64,000 bases of DNA from the NCBI GenBank assembly GCA_964468045.1, contig CAYXTO010000006.1, forward strand, positions 62,001 to 126,000, read 5' to 3'. This stretch comes from JAWKXU01 sp964468045 (lineage in GTDB: Bacteria > Pseudomonadota > Alphaproteobacteria > Sphingomonadales > Sphingomonadaceae). The notes under the pieces are model-generated. The model searched no databases and was not told where the DNA came from. It was given only the letters and a program-made list of their open reading frames with translations. The position numbers and the translations under genes are program-made. Positions 24,249-33,116 of the stretch are shown here, piece after piece (within the stretch, counting starts at the first letter, position 1; the number at the start of each line of letters is the position of its first letter).

Positions 24249-26243
24249 CTATTCGCCGAAAGGATAGGTCTCCGGCACGCCCCGGTGATGTTCCGGTCCG
24301 AGCGGAGTCACCGCATGGGTCTCGTCGAACCACACGAAGGCATCGAACTGCTCGGGGAGGATAGCCTGGCTGTAATGACTCTGAAGTTCCGTGTCCGGCC
24401 GATAGATGACCCCGATGAAACGCTCCAGGCGCGGTTCGCCGAGGCGCTGGCGCAGGGGTTCGTTCCGGCCCGGGGAGAGATCGAGCAGGAAGCGCTTCCT
24501 GCCGCTGTCGTGAAACTGCCGTTCATAGCTGTCGCGCCGTGACGGATTGACGCGCTTGATCTCCATGTCGCCATCCCAATCACTCGCCGCCGCCACCGTG
24601 CCGCTGTGCGTGCCGAAACCGATCAGCGCGGCCTTGTCGCCGAACCGCTCGCGGCAGAGCTGGCCGATGTTCAGCTCCTCCCGGCTTTGCCCCATGTCGG
24701 TATGGCGGGCATCGCCGATATGGCTGTTGTGCGCCCAGACGATGGCCCTCGCATCCGGCCCCTTCGCCTCCAGCAGGTGCTCGAGCGTTTCGAACATATG
24801 GGTGTCCCGCAGATTCCAGCTCTCCGGGCCGCCGTAATACATGATCCGGTAATAGCGCTCCGCCGAAGCGATCAAACGCGCATTCTGCGCCGCGTCGAGA
24901 AACGCATCGCCATCGCGTGCGGTATAATCGAGATGCTTGCGGAGAAGCGCGCGGCATTGCTCGACAACCGCTTCCTCGCATTCGGCATATCCGCGCGACA
25001 GCGCGGCGCGCCCGTAGGTCGCCGGATTGTTCTGCCAGGGCGTGAGGCATCCATAGCGCTCGCGCGCAATTGCGGCAGCTTCGGGATCCACCCGGTCGAG
25101 ATAATCGAGAACGGCTCCGATCGAGGCCGACATATTGTAGATGTCGAGGCCATAAAAGCCGGCGCGCTCCTCCATCGCCGCGATGCCGCGATTATGGTCG
25201 TGCATCCATTCGATCAGGGCGTGCACGTCGGTGTTGCGCCACATCCAGGTCGGGAAACGCTCGAATGGCTTCCGGGCGGCCGTGCCGGGCTCGCGATGGC
25301 GGACATAGCGGTCGACCATCGCGGCATCGGGCCAGTCCGCTTCCACGGCGACGATGGCGAAGCCGTGACGGGCAATGAAGTGCCGGGTGATCGCCGCGCG
25401 CGCCTGATAGAACTCGCTGGTGCCATGGCTCGCCTCGCCGAGCAGCACCACCCGGCGATCCGCGAACCGGTCGAACAGCCGCCCGAAAGCCGGGTCGTCG
25501 AACGCGGGCAGATCCTCGCCCGCCTCGGCGATCATTTCGGGCAGCGACCGGTTGCGCGATACGCCCGGCACATGGTTGCTGGCCGAGCGCCGCCCATCTT
25601 CCTGCCAGCCCTGCTCGCCGATCAGGGGCACGAACATGACCGCGCCGAGATCCTCCGTCTCGAAGCGCGTCTCGTCGACACGCGTCACCTTGCACAGCGT
25701 CTGCGTGCCGGCGCCTCCCACCGGAATGACGAGATGGCCGCCCACCGCCAGTTGCCGCTTGAGCGCGCCCGGCACTTCCGGCCCCCCGGCCGCGACGAGG
25801 ATCGCATCGAACGGGGCCTCCTGCTCCAGGCCCCTGGTGCCGTCACCGACCCGGATGTCCACATTGGCATAGCCGAGCGCGGCCATGCGGTCCCGCGCGA
25901 GCCTGGCCAGCGCCGGGTGGCGCTCGATCGCAAAGACCCGCCCCGCGATCCGCCCCAGGACCGCGGCGGCATAGCCCGAGCCGGCGCCCACTTCGAGCAC
26001 CCGGTCGCCCGGTTCGATCTCGGCCGCCTCGATCATCGCGGCGACGATATAGGGCTGCGAAATCGTCTGCTCTTCCTCGATCGGCAGCGCCGAATCCTCA
26101 TAGGCGAATTCTTCGAGCCCCTCGCGCACGAAGCGCTCGCGCGGCACCGTTCGCATCGCATCGAGCACGCGCTTGTCGCGGATGCCGCGCTGGGCGATTT
26201 GAGTATCCACCATGTGGTCGCGAAGCCTGTCATAATCGGCCAT
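24249..26243 (-). CDS. Protein-L-isoaspartate methyltransferase fused to erythromycin-esterase-like domain
   Basis: A 664-residue two-domain protein. Residues 1 to about 215 are an L-isoaspartyl protein carboxyl methyltransferase that starts repair of damaged aspartyl residues: QTISQPYIVAAMIEAAEI and the SAM-binding VLEVGAGSGYAAAVLG (near 83). Residues about 240-664 match the erythromycin-esterase (EreA/B-like) fold with the catalytic-type motifs LLGEASHGTSEF (near 273), FYGLDIYNM and WAHNSHIGD (near 490). The second domain probably hydrolyses an ester or lactone of unknown identity; erythromycin resistance should not be assumed. GAGGAAGAAGCCC precedes the ATG. Single gene. Confidence 0.9.
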   Translation of the reverse strand: MADYDRLRDHMVDTQIAQRGIRDKRVLDAMRTVPRERFVREGLEEFAYEDSALPIEEEQTISQPYIVAAMIEAAEIEPGDRVLEVGAGSGYAAAVLGRIAGRVFAIERHPALARLARDRMAALGYANVDIRVGDGTRGLEQEAPFDAILVAAGGPEVPGALKRQLAVGGHLVIPVGGAGTQTLCKVTRVDETRFETEDLGAVMFVPLIGEQGWQEDGRRSASNHVPGVSRNRSLPEMIAEAGEDLPAFDDPAFGRLFDRFADRRVVLLGEASHGTSEFYQARAAITRHFIARHGFAIVAVEADWPDAAMVDRYVRHREPGTAARKPFERFPTWMWRNTDVHALIEWMHDHNRGIAAMEERAGFYGLDIYNMSASIGAVLDYLDRVDPEAAAIARERYGCLTPWQNNPATYGRAALSRGYAECEEAVVEQCRALLRKHLDYTARDGDAFLDAAQNARLIASAERYYRIMYYGGPESWNLRDTHMFETLEHLLEAKGPDARAIVWAHNSHIGDARHTDMGQSREELNIGQLCRERFGDKAALIGFGTHSGTVAAASDWDGDMEIKRVNPSRRDSYERQFHDSGRKRFLLDLSPGRNEPLRQRLGEPRLERFIGVIYRPDTELQSHYSQAILPEQFDAFVWFDETHAVTPLGPEHHRGVPETYPFGE

Positions 26244-26370
26244 GGGCTTCTTCCTCGGCGTGCGTTGCGAACGCGGTTGCGTGATCGGGCGGGAACCGTC
26301 TCAGCAGCCTCGCTCGATCGGAATCGTCCAGCTTCCATCCGATAACAGGCATGGCACCCTCGGCATGGCC

Positions 26371-26667
26371 TCAGCCATTGCCCTTACGGCGACGGGTTTC
26401 CCAGCCTTTCCGGGCGGCGGCGGATCGCTTTTCCGAGCTCTGGCTCGATCCGCCTATGCGCCCGCCCTTCCGGGAGGAGGCATGACTCTCTTTCTTGCCT
26501 CTGCCGGAACCGGACTTCTTGCCGCCGCCGGACTCCTTGTTCACGGTGGCCCAGGCGCGGCGCTCGGCTTCGCTGTGGCTGACCCCGCGATCCTCATAGC
26601 CTTCTTCGATATGCTCGGCCTTGCGCTTCTGCTTGTCGGTGTAGCTGCTCTTGTCGCCTCGAGGCAT
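26371..26667 (-). CDS. Small basic protein with KGG-like C-terminus
   Basis: A 98-residue basic, low-complexity protein of the type often labelled 'plasmid stabilization protein' in sphingomonads, although no plasmid role is proven. It starts MPRGDKSSYTDKQKRKAEHI; the middle is Gly/Ser/Lys-rich (about 50-75); the end SEKRSAAARKGWETRRRKG resembles KGG-type stress repeats and may bind nucleic acid. GGGAGAACGACC precedes the ATG. A site GGAAC-N16-CGCT lies upstream. A stress role is inferred. Confidence 0.72.
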   Translation of the reverse strand: MPRGDKSSYTDKQKRKAEHIEEGYEDRGVSHSEAERRAWATVNKESGGGKKSGSGRGKKESHASSRKGGRIGGSSQSSEKRSAAARKGWETRRRKGNG

Positions 26668-26698
26668 GGTCGTTCTCCCATTGCCCGTTCGCCCGATC

Positions 26699-26723
26699 AG
26701 CGCTCGAAATCGCTGCGGGTTCC
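26699..26723 (-). promoter_or_regulatory. Possible EcfG promoter, weak -10
   Basis: On the minus strand GGAAC, 16 bases, CGCT. The -35 box is exact and the -10 box has one mismatch. It ends 31 bases before the start of the small basic protein gene. The same CGCT variant occurs at 33040-33064. Confidence 0.4.
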
Positions 26724-26804
26724 CCACGAATACGCCTGTCGCTGGGCAGGGGAGCCGCTCCGTCTCATCGGCGCCTCCATGCGCCCCATGGGGGCCTGGA
26801 AGCC

Positions 26805-26829
26805 GGAACAGCGCCACGCCTGGGACGTC
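26805..26829 (+). promoter_or_regulatory. Candidate EcfG promoter
   Basis: GGAAC, 16 bases, CGTC, ending 56 bases before the ATG of the 61-residue protein. Exact -35 box; one mismatch in the -10 box. The same GGAAC-N16-CGTC form is found at 32955-32979. Confidence 0.5.
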
Positions 26830-26885
26830 ATGAGATCAGGGTCCGGGCGCAGGTCCCGAAGCGCATTCGATCGAGGAGACAAGCC

Positions 26886-27071
26886 ATGGAAGAAAAACCA
26901 CGCAAGGGCATCCGGCGTGGTCCCCTGGGTGACGCGAGGCCCGATGCGGACGGATCCGAGGTGCCGACCAGCGGTGGCCAGCCGCAGGAGAAGGTCGAAG
27001 ACCGGCCCGTCGTCAGCAAGGTCCGGCCCGAAGATTATCCCTATGACCAGCGCGCCAAGGGAGAGGGGTGA
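26886..27071 (+). CDS. Small polar protein, 61 residues
   Basis: Not recognised. MEEKPRKGIRRGPLGDARPD begins a polar, Pro/Gly/charged protein without hydrophobic segments, ending EDYPYDQRAKGEG. GAGGAGACAAGCC is a clear ribosome-binding site. It is divergent from the small basic protein gene, and both have EcfG-like boxes in the shared 218-base gap. A small stress-induced protein is the best guess. Confidence 0.65.
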   Translation: MEEKPRKGIRRGPLGDARPDADGSEVPTSGGQPQEKVEDRPVVSKVRPEDYPYDQRAKGEG

Positions 27072-27547
27072 GGGGGCAAGCGCTGCTGGCGCGGGTCAGG
27101 CCGCTTCCCGGCAGGGCGGGGGAGGAGCCGGGCGGGAGCGGTGCTCCAGCAATTGCTGGACGATCGCATAGGTGCGATCGTTGTCCACATCGATCGCCTG
27201 GCTGCTATCGTCGAGGATGACGGGCGCAATCGAAAGCCCGAATCGTCGCGATATCCGGCGCAATCCGGCACTCAACGTGACCAGACGGGCACGCGAATGT
27301 AGCGCTTCAGCAAGACAATGCCGTGATGGATTGCGGGCAAGGGCATGACAATTCAGGCCAATGTGCCATCCCTTTGCAATGCGCCGGGGAATGAGCAAGC
27401 AATCGGGATGTCGCTCGGAAAATTCATGGCCTTGACGATGGCCTGCGGTTAGGACTCGCTTCCAGTCAGCTGGATGGGAAGCCGCCCCTGTTGTCCTGAA
27501 GCACGGTTCCGCCCCGTATGGATCAAGCCCCTTTCTGGAAGGCCGCG
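27072..27547. other. 476-base gap with no convincing gene
   Basis: A minus-strand frame stays open from 27593 to 27096; its last part (ending ILDDSSQAIDVDNDRTYAI...) reads somewhat like protein, but there is no good start codon or ribosome-binding site and its beginning overlaps the SDR gene. It may be a remnant. No promoter consensus, terminator or RNA gene was seen. Confidence 0.4.
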
Positions 27548-28357
27548 ATGCAAGAAAGACTAGCCGGTAAAATCGCCATCGTTCTGGGCGCATCGAACCC
27601 CGGGAATATAGGTCAGGCGATTGCGAGGCGCTTTACCGACGAGGGAGCGCGGGTCGTGGTCGCCGGACGCAACGAGGCCGAGCTGGAGCGTTTCTCTCAC
27701 GAAATCGACGGCGCATATCGTGTCTGCGACATCACTTCCCGGCCCGATCTCGATCGGCTCGTCGCCTTCGCGCTGGATCGCTTCGGTGGGCTGGACATAG
27801 CGGTGAACTGTGTCGGCTGGGCCTTGTTCAAGCCGTTTCTCGAAACGACCGAAGAGGAACTGCAACAGATGATAGACCTGCAGTTCAAGGGGCCGTTCCA
27901 GTTCTTCCAGGCCGTGCTGACCTCGATGAGGGCCGGCGGCTCGGTCATCCAGATCGGGTCGATCTCGTCCGAATGCCTGTTTCCCGATCATGCCGCCTAT
28001 ATGGGCACGAAGGCTGGTATCGACCATGTGATACGCTCGCTCGCGAATGATTTCGGATCCAGGAACATTCGGGTCAACACGATCTCGCCCGGATTGACGG
28101 AAACGCCGATGACGGCGGACATCAAGGCGATTCCCGGCTTTGTCGATCTGTTCCTGAAGCATTATCCCCTGGGCCGCCACGGCACGACAGCGGATGTGGC
28201 CGCGACCGCGGCCTGGCTCTCCAGCGACGAATGCTTCATGACCGGGCAGACCCTGCGCGTCGAAGGCGGCATGTCCCTTCGCGGGCATCCGGTGCCCCAG
28301 GATGTACACAGGCTCCTCGACGCCGCGCAGAAGGCCGGCCCACAGCGTCAGCAATGA
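27548..28357 (+). CDS. SDR-family oxidoreductase
   Basis: Classical short-chain dehydrogenase/reductase of 269 residues. The cofactor motif is VLGASNPGNIGQAIARRF (about 11-28), a divergent TGxxxGxG. NCVGW replaces the usual NNAG near residue 88, the catalytic serine is in IQIGSISSE and the Tyr-Lys pair in AAYMGTKAG near 155. RVNTISPGLTETPM follows. The substrate is unknown. The ATG chosen follows GGAAGGCCGCG. It converges with the cytochrome gene with a 10-base overlap of the two 3' ends. Confidence 0.85.
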   Translation: MQERLAGKIAIVLGASNPGNIGQAIARRFTDEGARVVVAGRNEAELERFSHEIDGAYRVCDITSRPDLDRLVAFALDRFGGLDIAVNCVGWALFKPFLETTEEELQQMIDLQFKGPFQFFQAVLTSMRAGGSVIQIGSISSECLFPDHAAYMGTKAGIDHVIRSLANDFGSRNIRVNTISPGLTETPMTADIKAIPGFVDLFLKHYPLGRHGTTADVAATAAWLSSDECFMTGQTLRVEGGMSLRGHPVPQDVHRLLDAAQKAGPQRQQ

Positions 28358-28743
28358 TGCTGCAGGCGCCCGGTTTCCTCCCCGCAGTCCCGCAGCGTCA
28401 TCATATGGGCGACAAGATCGTCGATCTGATCGGGTTCGATCTCGAAGCCCATGATCTGGGGAAAATTGTGCGAGTTTCGCAGCCAGGGCTCGAGCGTTTC
28501 AGCACTCAGCCCGGGTGTGTTGACCACCTCCTCGAACGTCGGCGCTTCGGGGTGCGGCGATATCTTCAGCCTGGTGACCGCATGACAACCCGCACAATGC
28601 GCCTGCGCGAAGGCAAGGCCCCTCGCCGGCCCCTGATTTTCGGCCTGGGCGACCCTCATCGTGGATGAGGCTGGCCTCGTCTCCGAATGATTGCAGGCGC
28701 TGATGAGCAAGATGAGCAGGGAGAACACGGGCACTTTCAGCAT
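28348..28743 (-). CDS. Small c-type cytochrome lipoprotein
   Basis: A 131-residue exported monohaem cytochrome c. The signal MLKVPVFSLLILLISAC ends in a lipobox, so it is probably anchored to a membrane by a lipid. The haem site is CAGCH near residue 50, and a candidate axial methionine lies in FPQIMGFEIE near 97. It transfers electrons in the periplasm; its partner is not evident since the neighbours are an SDR and rlpA. Its gene slightly overlaps the SDR gene at the 3' end. Confidence 0.88.
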   Translation of the reverse strand: MLKVPVFSLLILLISACNHSETRPASSTMRVAQAENQGPARGLAFAQAHCAGCHAVTRLKISPHPEAPTFEEVVNTPGLSAETLEPWLRNSHNFPQIMGFEIEPDQIDDLVAHMMTLRDCGEETGRLQHHC

Positions 28744-28801
28744 CGCCTGCCCTTATCCCGCCAGGGGCAGCGACACAATCGCCTGAAGCCCCGGTGACAT
28801 G

Positions 28802-29368
28802 TCAGCCCGCGGTCGAAAGCTGTGTCCGGAGCTTCTGCAGCTCGCGTTCCGGAACGGGCGGCAAGTCGCGCGCGGGCTTGCCTTCGCGCAGGCGCTTGCG
28901 ATCCTGCTCGGAAGGTTCGACGCGGCGGACCCGCACCGGCGCATGGCCCTGCGCCTTCATGCCGAGCCGTTCCGCCGCGCCGCGCGACAGGTCGATGATG
29001 CGCCTCCCCTGAATGAACGGCCCCCGATCGTTGACGCGCACGATGATCCGCCGCCCGGTGTCGAGCGCCGTCACTTCGACATAGGTGGGCAGCGGCAGGG
29101 TGGTATGCGCGGCGGTGATCCAGCCGGGGCGAAAATGCTCGCCATTGGCGGTGCGATTGCCGGACTCGTTCCCGTACCAGCTCGCATAGCCCAGCGCGTC
29201 ATAGGACGGCGCGGCAGCCGGCACATAGGTCGCACCGCGGATCGTGTAAGGCGGACCGATCCTGACCGGCGTGTCGCTCACGGGCCGGAAGTTGCCGCCC
29301 GCGCAAGCCGACAGCATCAGCACCGATACTGCCGCGCTCCCCAGGCGTCCCATCCAAAGTCCCCGCAT
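28802..29368 (-). CDS. rlpA: Septal ring lytic transglycosylase RlpA-like lipoprotein
   Basis: A 188-residue lipoprotein with lipobox SVLMLSACAGG. The double-psi beta-barrel of RlpA runs about residues 55-150: LGYASWYGNESGNRTANGE, TTLPLPTYVEVTALDTGR, VRVNDRGPFIQGR and IDLSRGAAERLGM, with the catalytic-type Asp in RVNDRGPF. RlpA cleaves denuded glycan strands at the septum. No SPOR domain is present; a charged C-terminal tail takes its place. It is divergent from the type III PKS gene. Confidence 0.9.
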   Translation of the reverse strand: MRGLWMGRLGSAAVSVLMLSACAGGNFRPVSDTPVRIGPPYTIRGATYVPAAAPSYDALGYASWYGNESGNRTANGEHFRPGWITAAHTTLPLPTYVEVTALDTGRRIIVRVNDRGPFIQGRRIIDLSRGAAERLGMKAQGHAPVRVRRVEPSEQDRKRLREGKPARDLPPVPERELQKLRTQLSTAG

Positions 29369-29543
29369 GCGCGCGACCCTAGAGGCGGCCAGGGGCGGTA
29401 TAAAGTCACCACGCCGCTTTACTGGTGGATTTCAGGGTAATCCCGAAGGCCCCGAAGTGATTTCTTTTCACCGGCCGGCGCGCCGGGTAGGATCATTTGC
29501 CGAACCCCCGGCGTTTCTGGATCGACCGGAAGAAGTGGGACCG

Positions 29544-30614
29544 ATGACGGAAACGCGCGCTTGCATCAATGCCATCGGCTGTGCCGTACCCGATCAGGAC
29601 GTGCATCGCCCGTTCATCGCATGGGCCAGCCGGAAGATCGGCAAGGAGCGGGACCGGCTGCTGTTCGAACGCATGGCGGAGCGATCCGGCATCGAACATC
29701 GCTGGTCGGTCCTGCCGCCCGCGCGCAACGGCGGTTCGCCGGTGGAACCGGGCGGTTTCTATGCCGAGGGCATGCCGCCGACCTCCCGGCGCATGGGCCT
29801 CTATGCCGAAACCGCTCCCGCCCTCGCGCTTGATGCGATCGACAGGCTGGCCGCCCAAGTCGACCTCGACCCCGTCAGCCATCTCGTGGTGGCCAGCTGC
29901 ACCGGCTTCGTGGCTCCCGGGATCGACCAGATCATTGCCGAACGGCTTGGCATCACCGGCGCCGAGCGCACGCTCATCGGCTTCATGGGCTGCTATGCCG
30001 CCGTCGCCGCCTTGCGCACGGCGCGCCATATCGTTCGCTCCGAGCCAGAGGCCAGGGTGCTGGTGGTGACGGTCGAGCTTTCCTCGCTTCATCTTCAGGA
30101 TGAAGGACAGATCGAGCGCCTGCTGATGATGCTGCAGTTCGGCGACGGCGCGGCCGCGGCCCTCGTGACCGCGGAAGGGGGAGGTCTGCTGATCGACCGG
30201 CCCTTCGCGATCAATCTGGCGGATTCGGCGAATCTCATCCGCTGGGCGATCGGCGATACCGGGTTCGTCATGCATCTGTCCGGCGATGTCCCGAGACGCA
30301 TCCAGGCGGCGCTATCCGACCAGGCGATCCGGCGGCAGATCCTCGGTGCGAAACCGCTTTCCGCGATCGACGGCTGGGCCGTTCACGCCGGCGGCCGCTC
30401 GATCCTCGATGCGGTCGAGCGCGGGCTGGAGCTGGACGAGCAGGCGCTCAGCGCCTCACGCGGCGTGCTCGCCCGATATGGCAACATGTCGTCCTCCACG
30501 CTCATGTTCATTCTGGCGGAGTTGCTCGAACAAGCCGAATGCCGCAACGGCCTTGCGCTGGCATTCGGTCCCGGCCTGGCGGCGGAGGGATTTCACTTCG
30601 AGCGAGCCGAGTGA
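29544..30614 (+). CDS. Type III polyketide synthase
   Basis: Chalcone-synthase-superfamily enzyme of 356 residues that condenses an acyl-CoA starter with malonyl-CoA units. The Cys-His-Asn triad is intact: Cys in VVASCTGFVAPG (near residue 120), His in GWAVHAGGRSIL (near 278) and Asn in YGNMSSSTLMFIL (near 313). Loss of the Asp-rich plant features and the bacterial MGCYAAVAALR motif place it with bacterial alkylresorcinol/alkylpyrone-type enzymes. Start ATG follows AGAAGTGGGACCG. It is followed 34 bases later by an FAD oxidoreductase gene; the product is unknown. Confidence 0.92.
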   Translation: MTETRACINAIGCAVPDQDVHRPFIAWASRKIGKERDRLLFERMAERSGIEHRWSVLPPARNGGSPVEPGGFYAEGMPPTSRRMGLYAETAPALALDAIDRLAAQVDLDPVSHLVVASCTGFVAPGIDQIIAERLGITGAERTLIGFMGCYAAVAALRTARHIVRSEPEARVLVVTVELSSLHLQDEGQIERLLMMLQFGDGAAAALVTAEGGGLLIDRPFAINLADSANLIRWAIGDTGFVMHLSGDVPRRIQAALSDQAIRRQILGAKPLSAIDGWAVHAGGRSILDAVERGLELDEQALSASRGVLARYGNMSSSTLMFILAELLEQAECRNGLALAFGPGLAAEGFHFERAE

Positions 30615-30648
30615 TGCCATTGCGGGCGGCGAACCGGCATGGGCGCCA

Positions 30649-31758
30649 ATGCGCATATCGGCGCTGATCGTCGGCGGCGGGCCGGCCGGGTCCGCGGCCG
30701 CCATTACCCTGGCGAGAGCGGGCATGACGCCACAGCTCTTCGAAGGCCGCGCCGCTCCCGGCAATGGCGTCTGTGGCGGTTTCCTAGGATGGGACGCGCT
30801 GGCGGCGCTGCGCGACCTCGGCATCGACGCCGAAGCATTGGGCGCGCGGCCGATCACCCGGCTCAGGCTGGTGACCCGCAATCGCATCGTCGAAACCGAC
30901 CTGCCCCATCCCGCAGCTGGTCTTTCGCGGCAGGCTCTGGACAGGGCGCTGATCGCCGCCGCCGGGGCCGCCGGGGCGAGCATAACATGCGGCAGAAGCG
31001 TACGCGCAGCCGATCCGCTCACTCGCTCGATCCGCTTCGACGACGGCGAATCCCTGGCCGGCGAAGCGCTGTTTCTGGCCACCGGCAAGCATGAGCTGCG
31101 GGGGCTGGCGCGCGATCTTGCCGACCGGCGCGAGCAGCCTTCCGTCGGGCTGCGCGCCTCATTGCCGCCCAGCCCCGAGCGAACGCGCGAACTCGCAGGC
31201 GTGATCGAGCTGCATCTGTTCGACCAGGGTTACGCCGGGCTGCTGCTGCAGGAAGACGGGGCGGCCAATCTGTGCCTTTCGGTCGCACGCAGCCGGCTGG
31301 GCGCGGCGGGCGACGTGCCCACGCTCATCGATGCAATATGCGGCCAGGCTCCGGACCTGGCGGAGCGCATCGGGGCGGAAAGGCTGCCGCCCTTCGCGGC
31401 GGTGGCCGGAGTGCCCTACGGATGGCGCGCGCGCGGGACACATCCCGGCATCTTCCGGATCGGCGACCAGGGAGCAGTGATCGCTTCGCTTGCTGGGGAC
31501 GGCATCGCCATGGCGCTCACCAACGGAGCGGGCGCGGCGCAAGCCCTGCTGGCCGGCGGTCCGGATGCCGCAATGCGCTGGCAGGCCGATCTGCGCCGGA
31601 AATGCCGCAGGCCCCTCTGGATTGCGGAGGCCTTGCGACATGGCGCAGAGCGACCGATGACGCGCGAAGGGCTGATGCGGCTGCTGCAACGGATGCCGCG
31701 ACTGGGCGCCTATGCCGCGCTGCTGACGCGGATCGGCGACGGCGGCCGGACTGCCTGA
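30649..31758 (+). CDS. FAD-dependent oxidoreductase of the geranylgeranyl-reductase type
   Basis: A 369-residue flavoprotein. The N-terminal dinucleotide-binding motif LIVGGGPAGSAAAITLARAG (residues 6-25), the FLGWDAL region, LFLATGKHELRG, and RIGDQGAVIASLAGDGIAMAL near residue 275 follow the group of FAD monooxygenases and GGR-like reductases. It presumably hydroxylates or otherwise alters the type III PKS product (inference from adjacency). No clear ribosome-binding site precedes the ATG. Its last 49 bases overlap the end of the methyltransferase gene on the other strand. Confidence 0.88.
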   Translation: MRISALIVGGGPAGSAAAITLARAGMTPQLFEGRAAPGNGVCGGFLGWDALAALRDLGIDAEALGARPITRLRLVTRNRIVETDLPHPAAGLSRQALDRALIAAAGAAGASITCGRSVRAADPLTRSIRFDDGESLAGEALFLATGKHELRGLARDLADRREQPSVGLRASLPPSPERTRELAGVIELHLFDQGYAGLLLQEDGAANLCLSVARSRLGAAGDVPTLIDAICGQAPDLAERIGAERLPPFAAVAGVPYGWRARGTHPGIFRIGDQGAVIASLAGDGIAMALTNGAGAAQALLAGGPDAAMRWQADLRRKCRRPLWIAEALRHGAERPMTREGLMRLLQRMPRLGAYAALLTRIGDGGRTA

Positions 31759-32453
31759 CGCCTGCGTTCCACACAAAGGCGAAAGGCGAAGCGTCGCACG
31801 ATCCGGACCTCATCGAGCCCTATGCCGGCACGCGGCAGAAGCTCCGCCCAATCGCCGGGGCGGAAGGACCTGGCAATCGACAGCCGGCCATCCTCGCGCA
31901 CGATCCGGTGAACCCGCAGCAGGCGCGCCAGCAGGGGAAAGCCCCAATAGGCGAAACCATGGCGATGGAGATCGCAGATCAGCCAGCCCAGCCGCGCTTC
32001 CGCCTCCATATAGCGCAGGAACGCCATCAATTGCGCATCGGTCATGTGATGCGCGACCTGGCTCGAGATGACGAAGTCGAAAGGGCCCGCCTGGTCGAGA
32101 TAATCGCCGGCGCGGTAGTCGATCGCGAGGTCCGGCGAGGTGGCGGCGCGCGCAGCCCGCAAGCTCTTCTCGTTGAGATCGACGCCGACCAGCTCCGCCT
32201 CGATCCCCTGCCGCCGCGCCCATCGCGCGATGACTCGCAGGACGTCGCCATCACCGAAGCCGACATCCATCAGGCGGAACCGCTTCGCGGAGCCGATCGT
32301 CCGATCGAGGAAGGCGATTGCCGGCGCGGCCGTGAAGGTCCAGCGGTTGACCCGGGCAAGGTCATGGAGGACCTTTTCATAGACCGCCGGATCGAGCCCC
32401 GGAGCATCCATCTGCTCTTCCTCTCGCGAGCGAATGGTGAGGTCGGCCATCAT
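31710..32453 (-). CDS. SAM-dependent methyltransferase of the PKS cluster
   Basis: A 247-residue class I methyltransferase. SAM motif I is LMDVGFGDGDVLRVIARWA (near residue 60), followed by VGVDLNEKSLRAAR, a motif II/III region FVISSQVAHHMTD (near 130) and HRHGFAYWGFPLLARLLR. Similar proteins methylate type III PKS products in other bacteria. Two adjacent ATG codons follow GGTGGAGAGC; the first was used. It is convergent with the oxidoreductase gene and overlaps it by 49 bases, so sense expression of each may affect the other. Confidence 0.85.
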   Translation of the reverse strand: MMADLTIRSREEEQMDAPGLDPAVYEKVLHDLARVNRWTFTAAPAIAFLDRTIGSAKRFRLMDVGFGDGDVLRVIARWARRQGIEAELVGVDLNEKSLRAARAATSPDLAIDYRAGDYLDQAGPFDFVISSQVAHHMTDAQLMAFLRYMEAEARLGWLICDLHRHGFAYWGFPLLARLLRVHRIVREDGRLSIARSFRPGDWAELLPRAGIGLDEVRIVRRFAFRLCVERRRQAVRPPSPIRVSSAA

Positions 32454-32620
32454 GCTCTCCACCGTCCCACATCTGCCATCCTTATAGCACGCTTGCCCGC
32501 GTTGATCTTCCTGCGCCACCTAGGGCAGCCGCGCAACGCGACGATCAAGCGGGGGCAGACCAAACCGGAAGCGGCGGTTTCATGCGGCAGGGGTTGAACG
32601 CAAACCGACGGGTAGCGGTC

Positions 32621-32899
32621 TTATTCCTTTCTTCGCGGCTTGTTGCCGCCCTTGTCTATCGGGCGGCCATCCTGCGTCACGCCATAGCGGGGATCCCATC
32701 TGTCCAGCTCGTTCGCCGCCGCATTGGGGATTCCCTCGTGACCGGGCTCCCTCAAATTCCCCGTGCCCGGGTCCGGAAATTCCTCCCGGGCGTTCTGTCT
32801 CGTCTCCTTCTCACGCGGTCCGGTGCGTTTGGGCTCTATCGGAAGGCGAGAGGGTCGGTTCGTGATGATCCGGGAATCATCGGGTTCATATTCAGCCAT
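32621..32899 (-). CDS. Small hydrophilic protein, 92 residues
   Basis: Not recognised. MAEYEPDDSRIITNRPSRLP starts a Pro/Arg/Glu/Lys-rich polar protein with no hydrophobic segment, ending KGGNKPRRKE; probably intrinsically disordered. AGGAGGCGAAT precedes the ATG. A candidate EcfG promoter (32955-32979) lies 55 bases upstream. It is divergent from the DUF3175 gene, which has its own EcfG-like site in the same 217-base gap. Confidence 0.7.
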   Translation of the reverse strand: MAEYEPDDSRIITNRPSRLPIEPKRTGPREKETRQNAREEFPDPGTGNLREPGHEGIPNAAANELDRWDPRYGVTQDGRPIDKGGNKPRRKE

Positions 32900-32954
32900 A
32901 TTCGCCTCCTGGAATAGGAAATGGAATTGGTACGCGGTCTGACTTCAAGGATGG

Positions 32955-32979
32955 GACGGCCTTGTGCGGATCGGGTTCC
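32955..32979 (-). promoter_or_regulatory. Candidate EcfG promoter
   Basis: On the minus strand GGAAC, 16 bases, CGTC, 55 bases before the 92-residue protein gene. Exact -35 box, one -10 mismatch, the same spacing as the other sites of the region. Confidence 0.5.
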
Positions 32980-33039
32980 TGTCGCCGGGAGGTGCCGGGA
33001 CATGGCGTGGCCCGATCAAGGCTGAATGAGTGCTTGGCG

Positions 33040-33064
33040 GGAACCCGGACAGGACCTGATCGCT
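33040..33064 (+). promoter_or_regulatory. Candidate EcfG promoter
   Basis: GGAAC, 16 bases, CGCT, ending 52 bases before the chosen start of the DUF3175 gene. Confidence 0.45.
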
Positions 33065-33116
33065 GCTTCCTCAGGAACGAGGCATTCGGCCGGCTGACCC
33101 TGATCGGAGAATGGCG

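Noticed and set aside
27096..27593. Minus-strand open frame in the gap before the SDR gene
   Set aside because: It overlaps the start of a well-supported SDR gene and has no convincing start or ribosome-binding site; only its last part looks protein-like.
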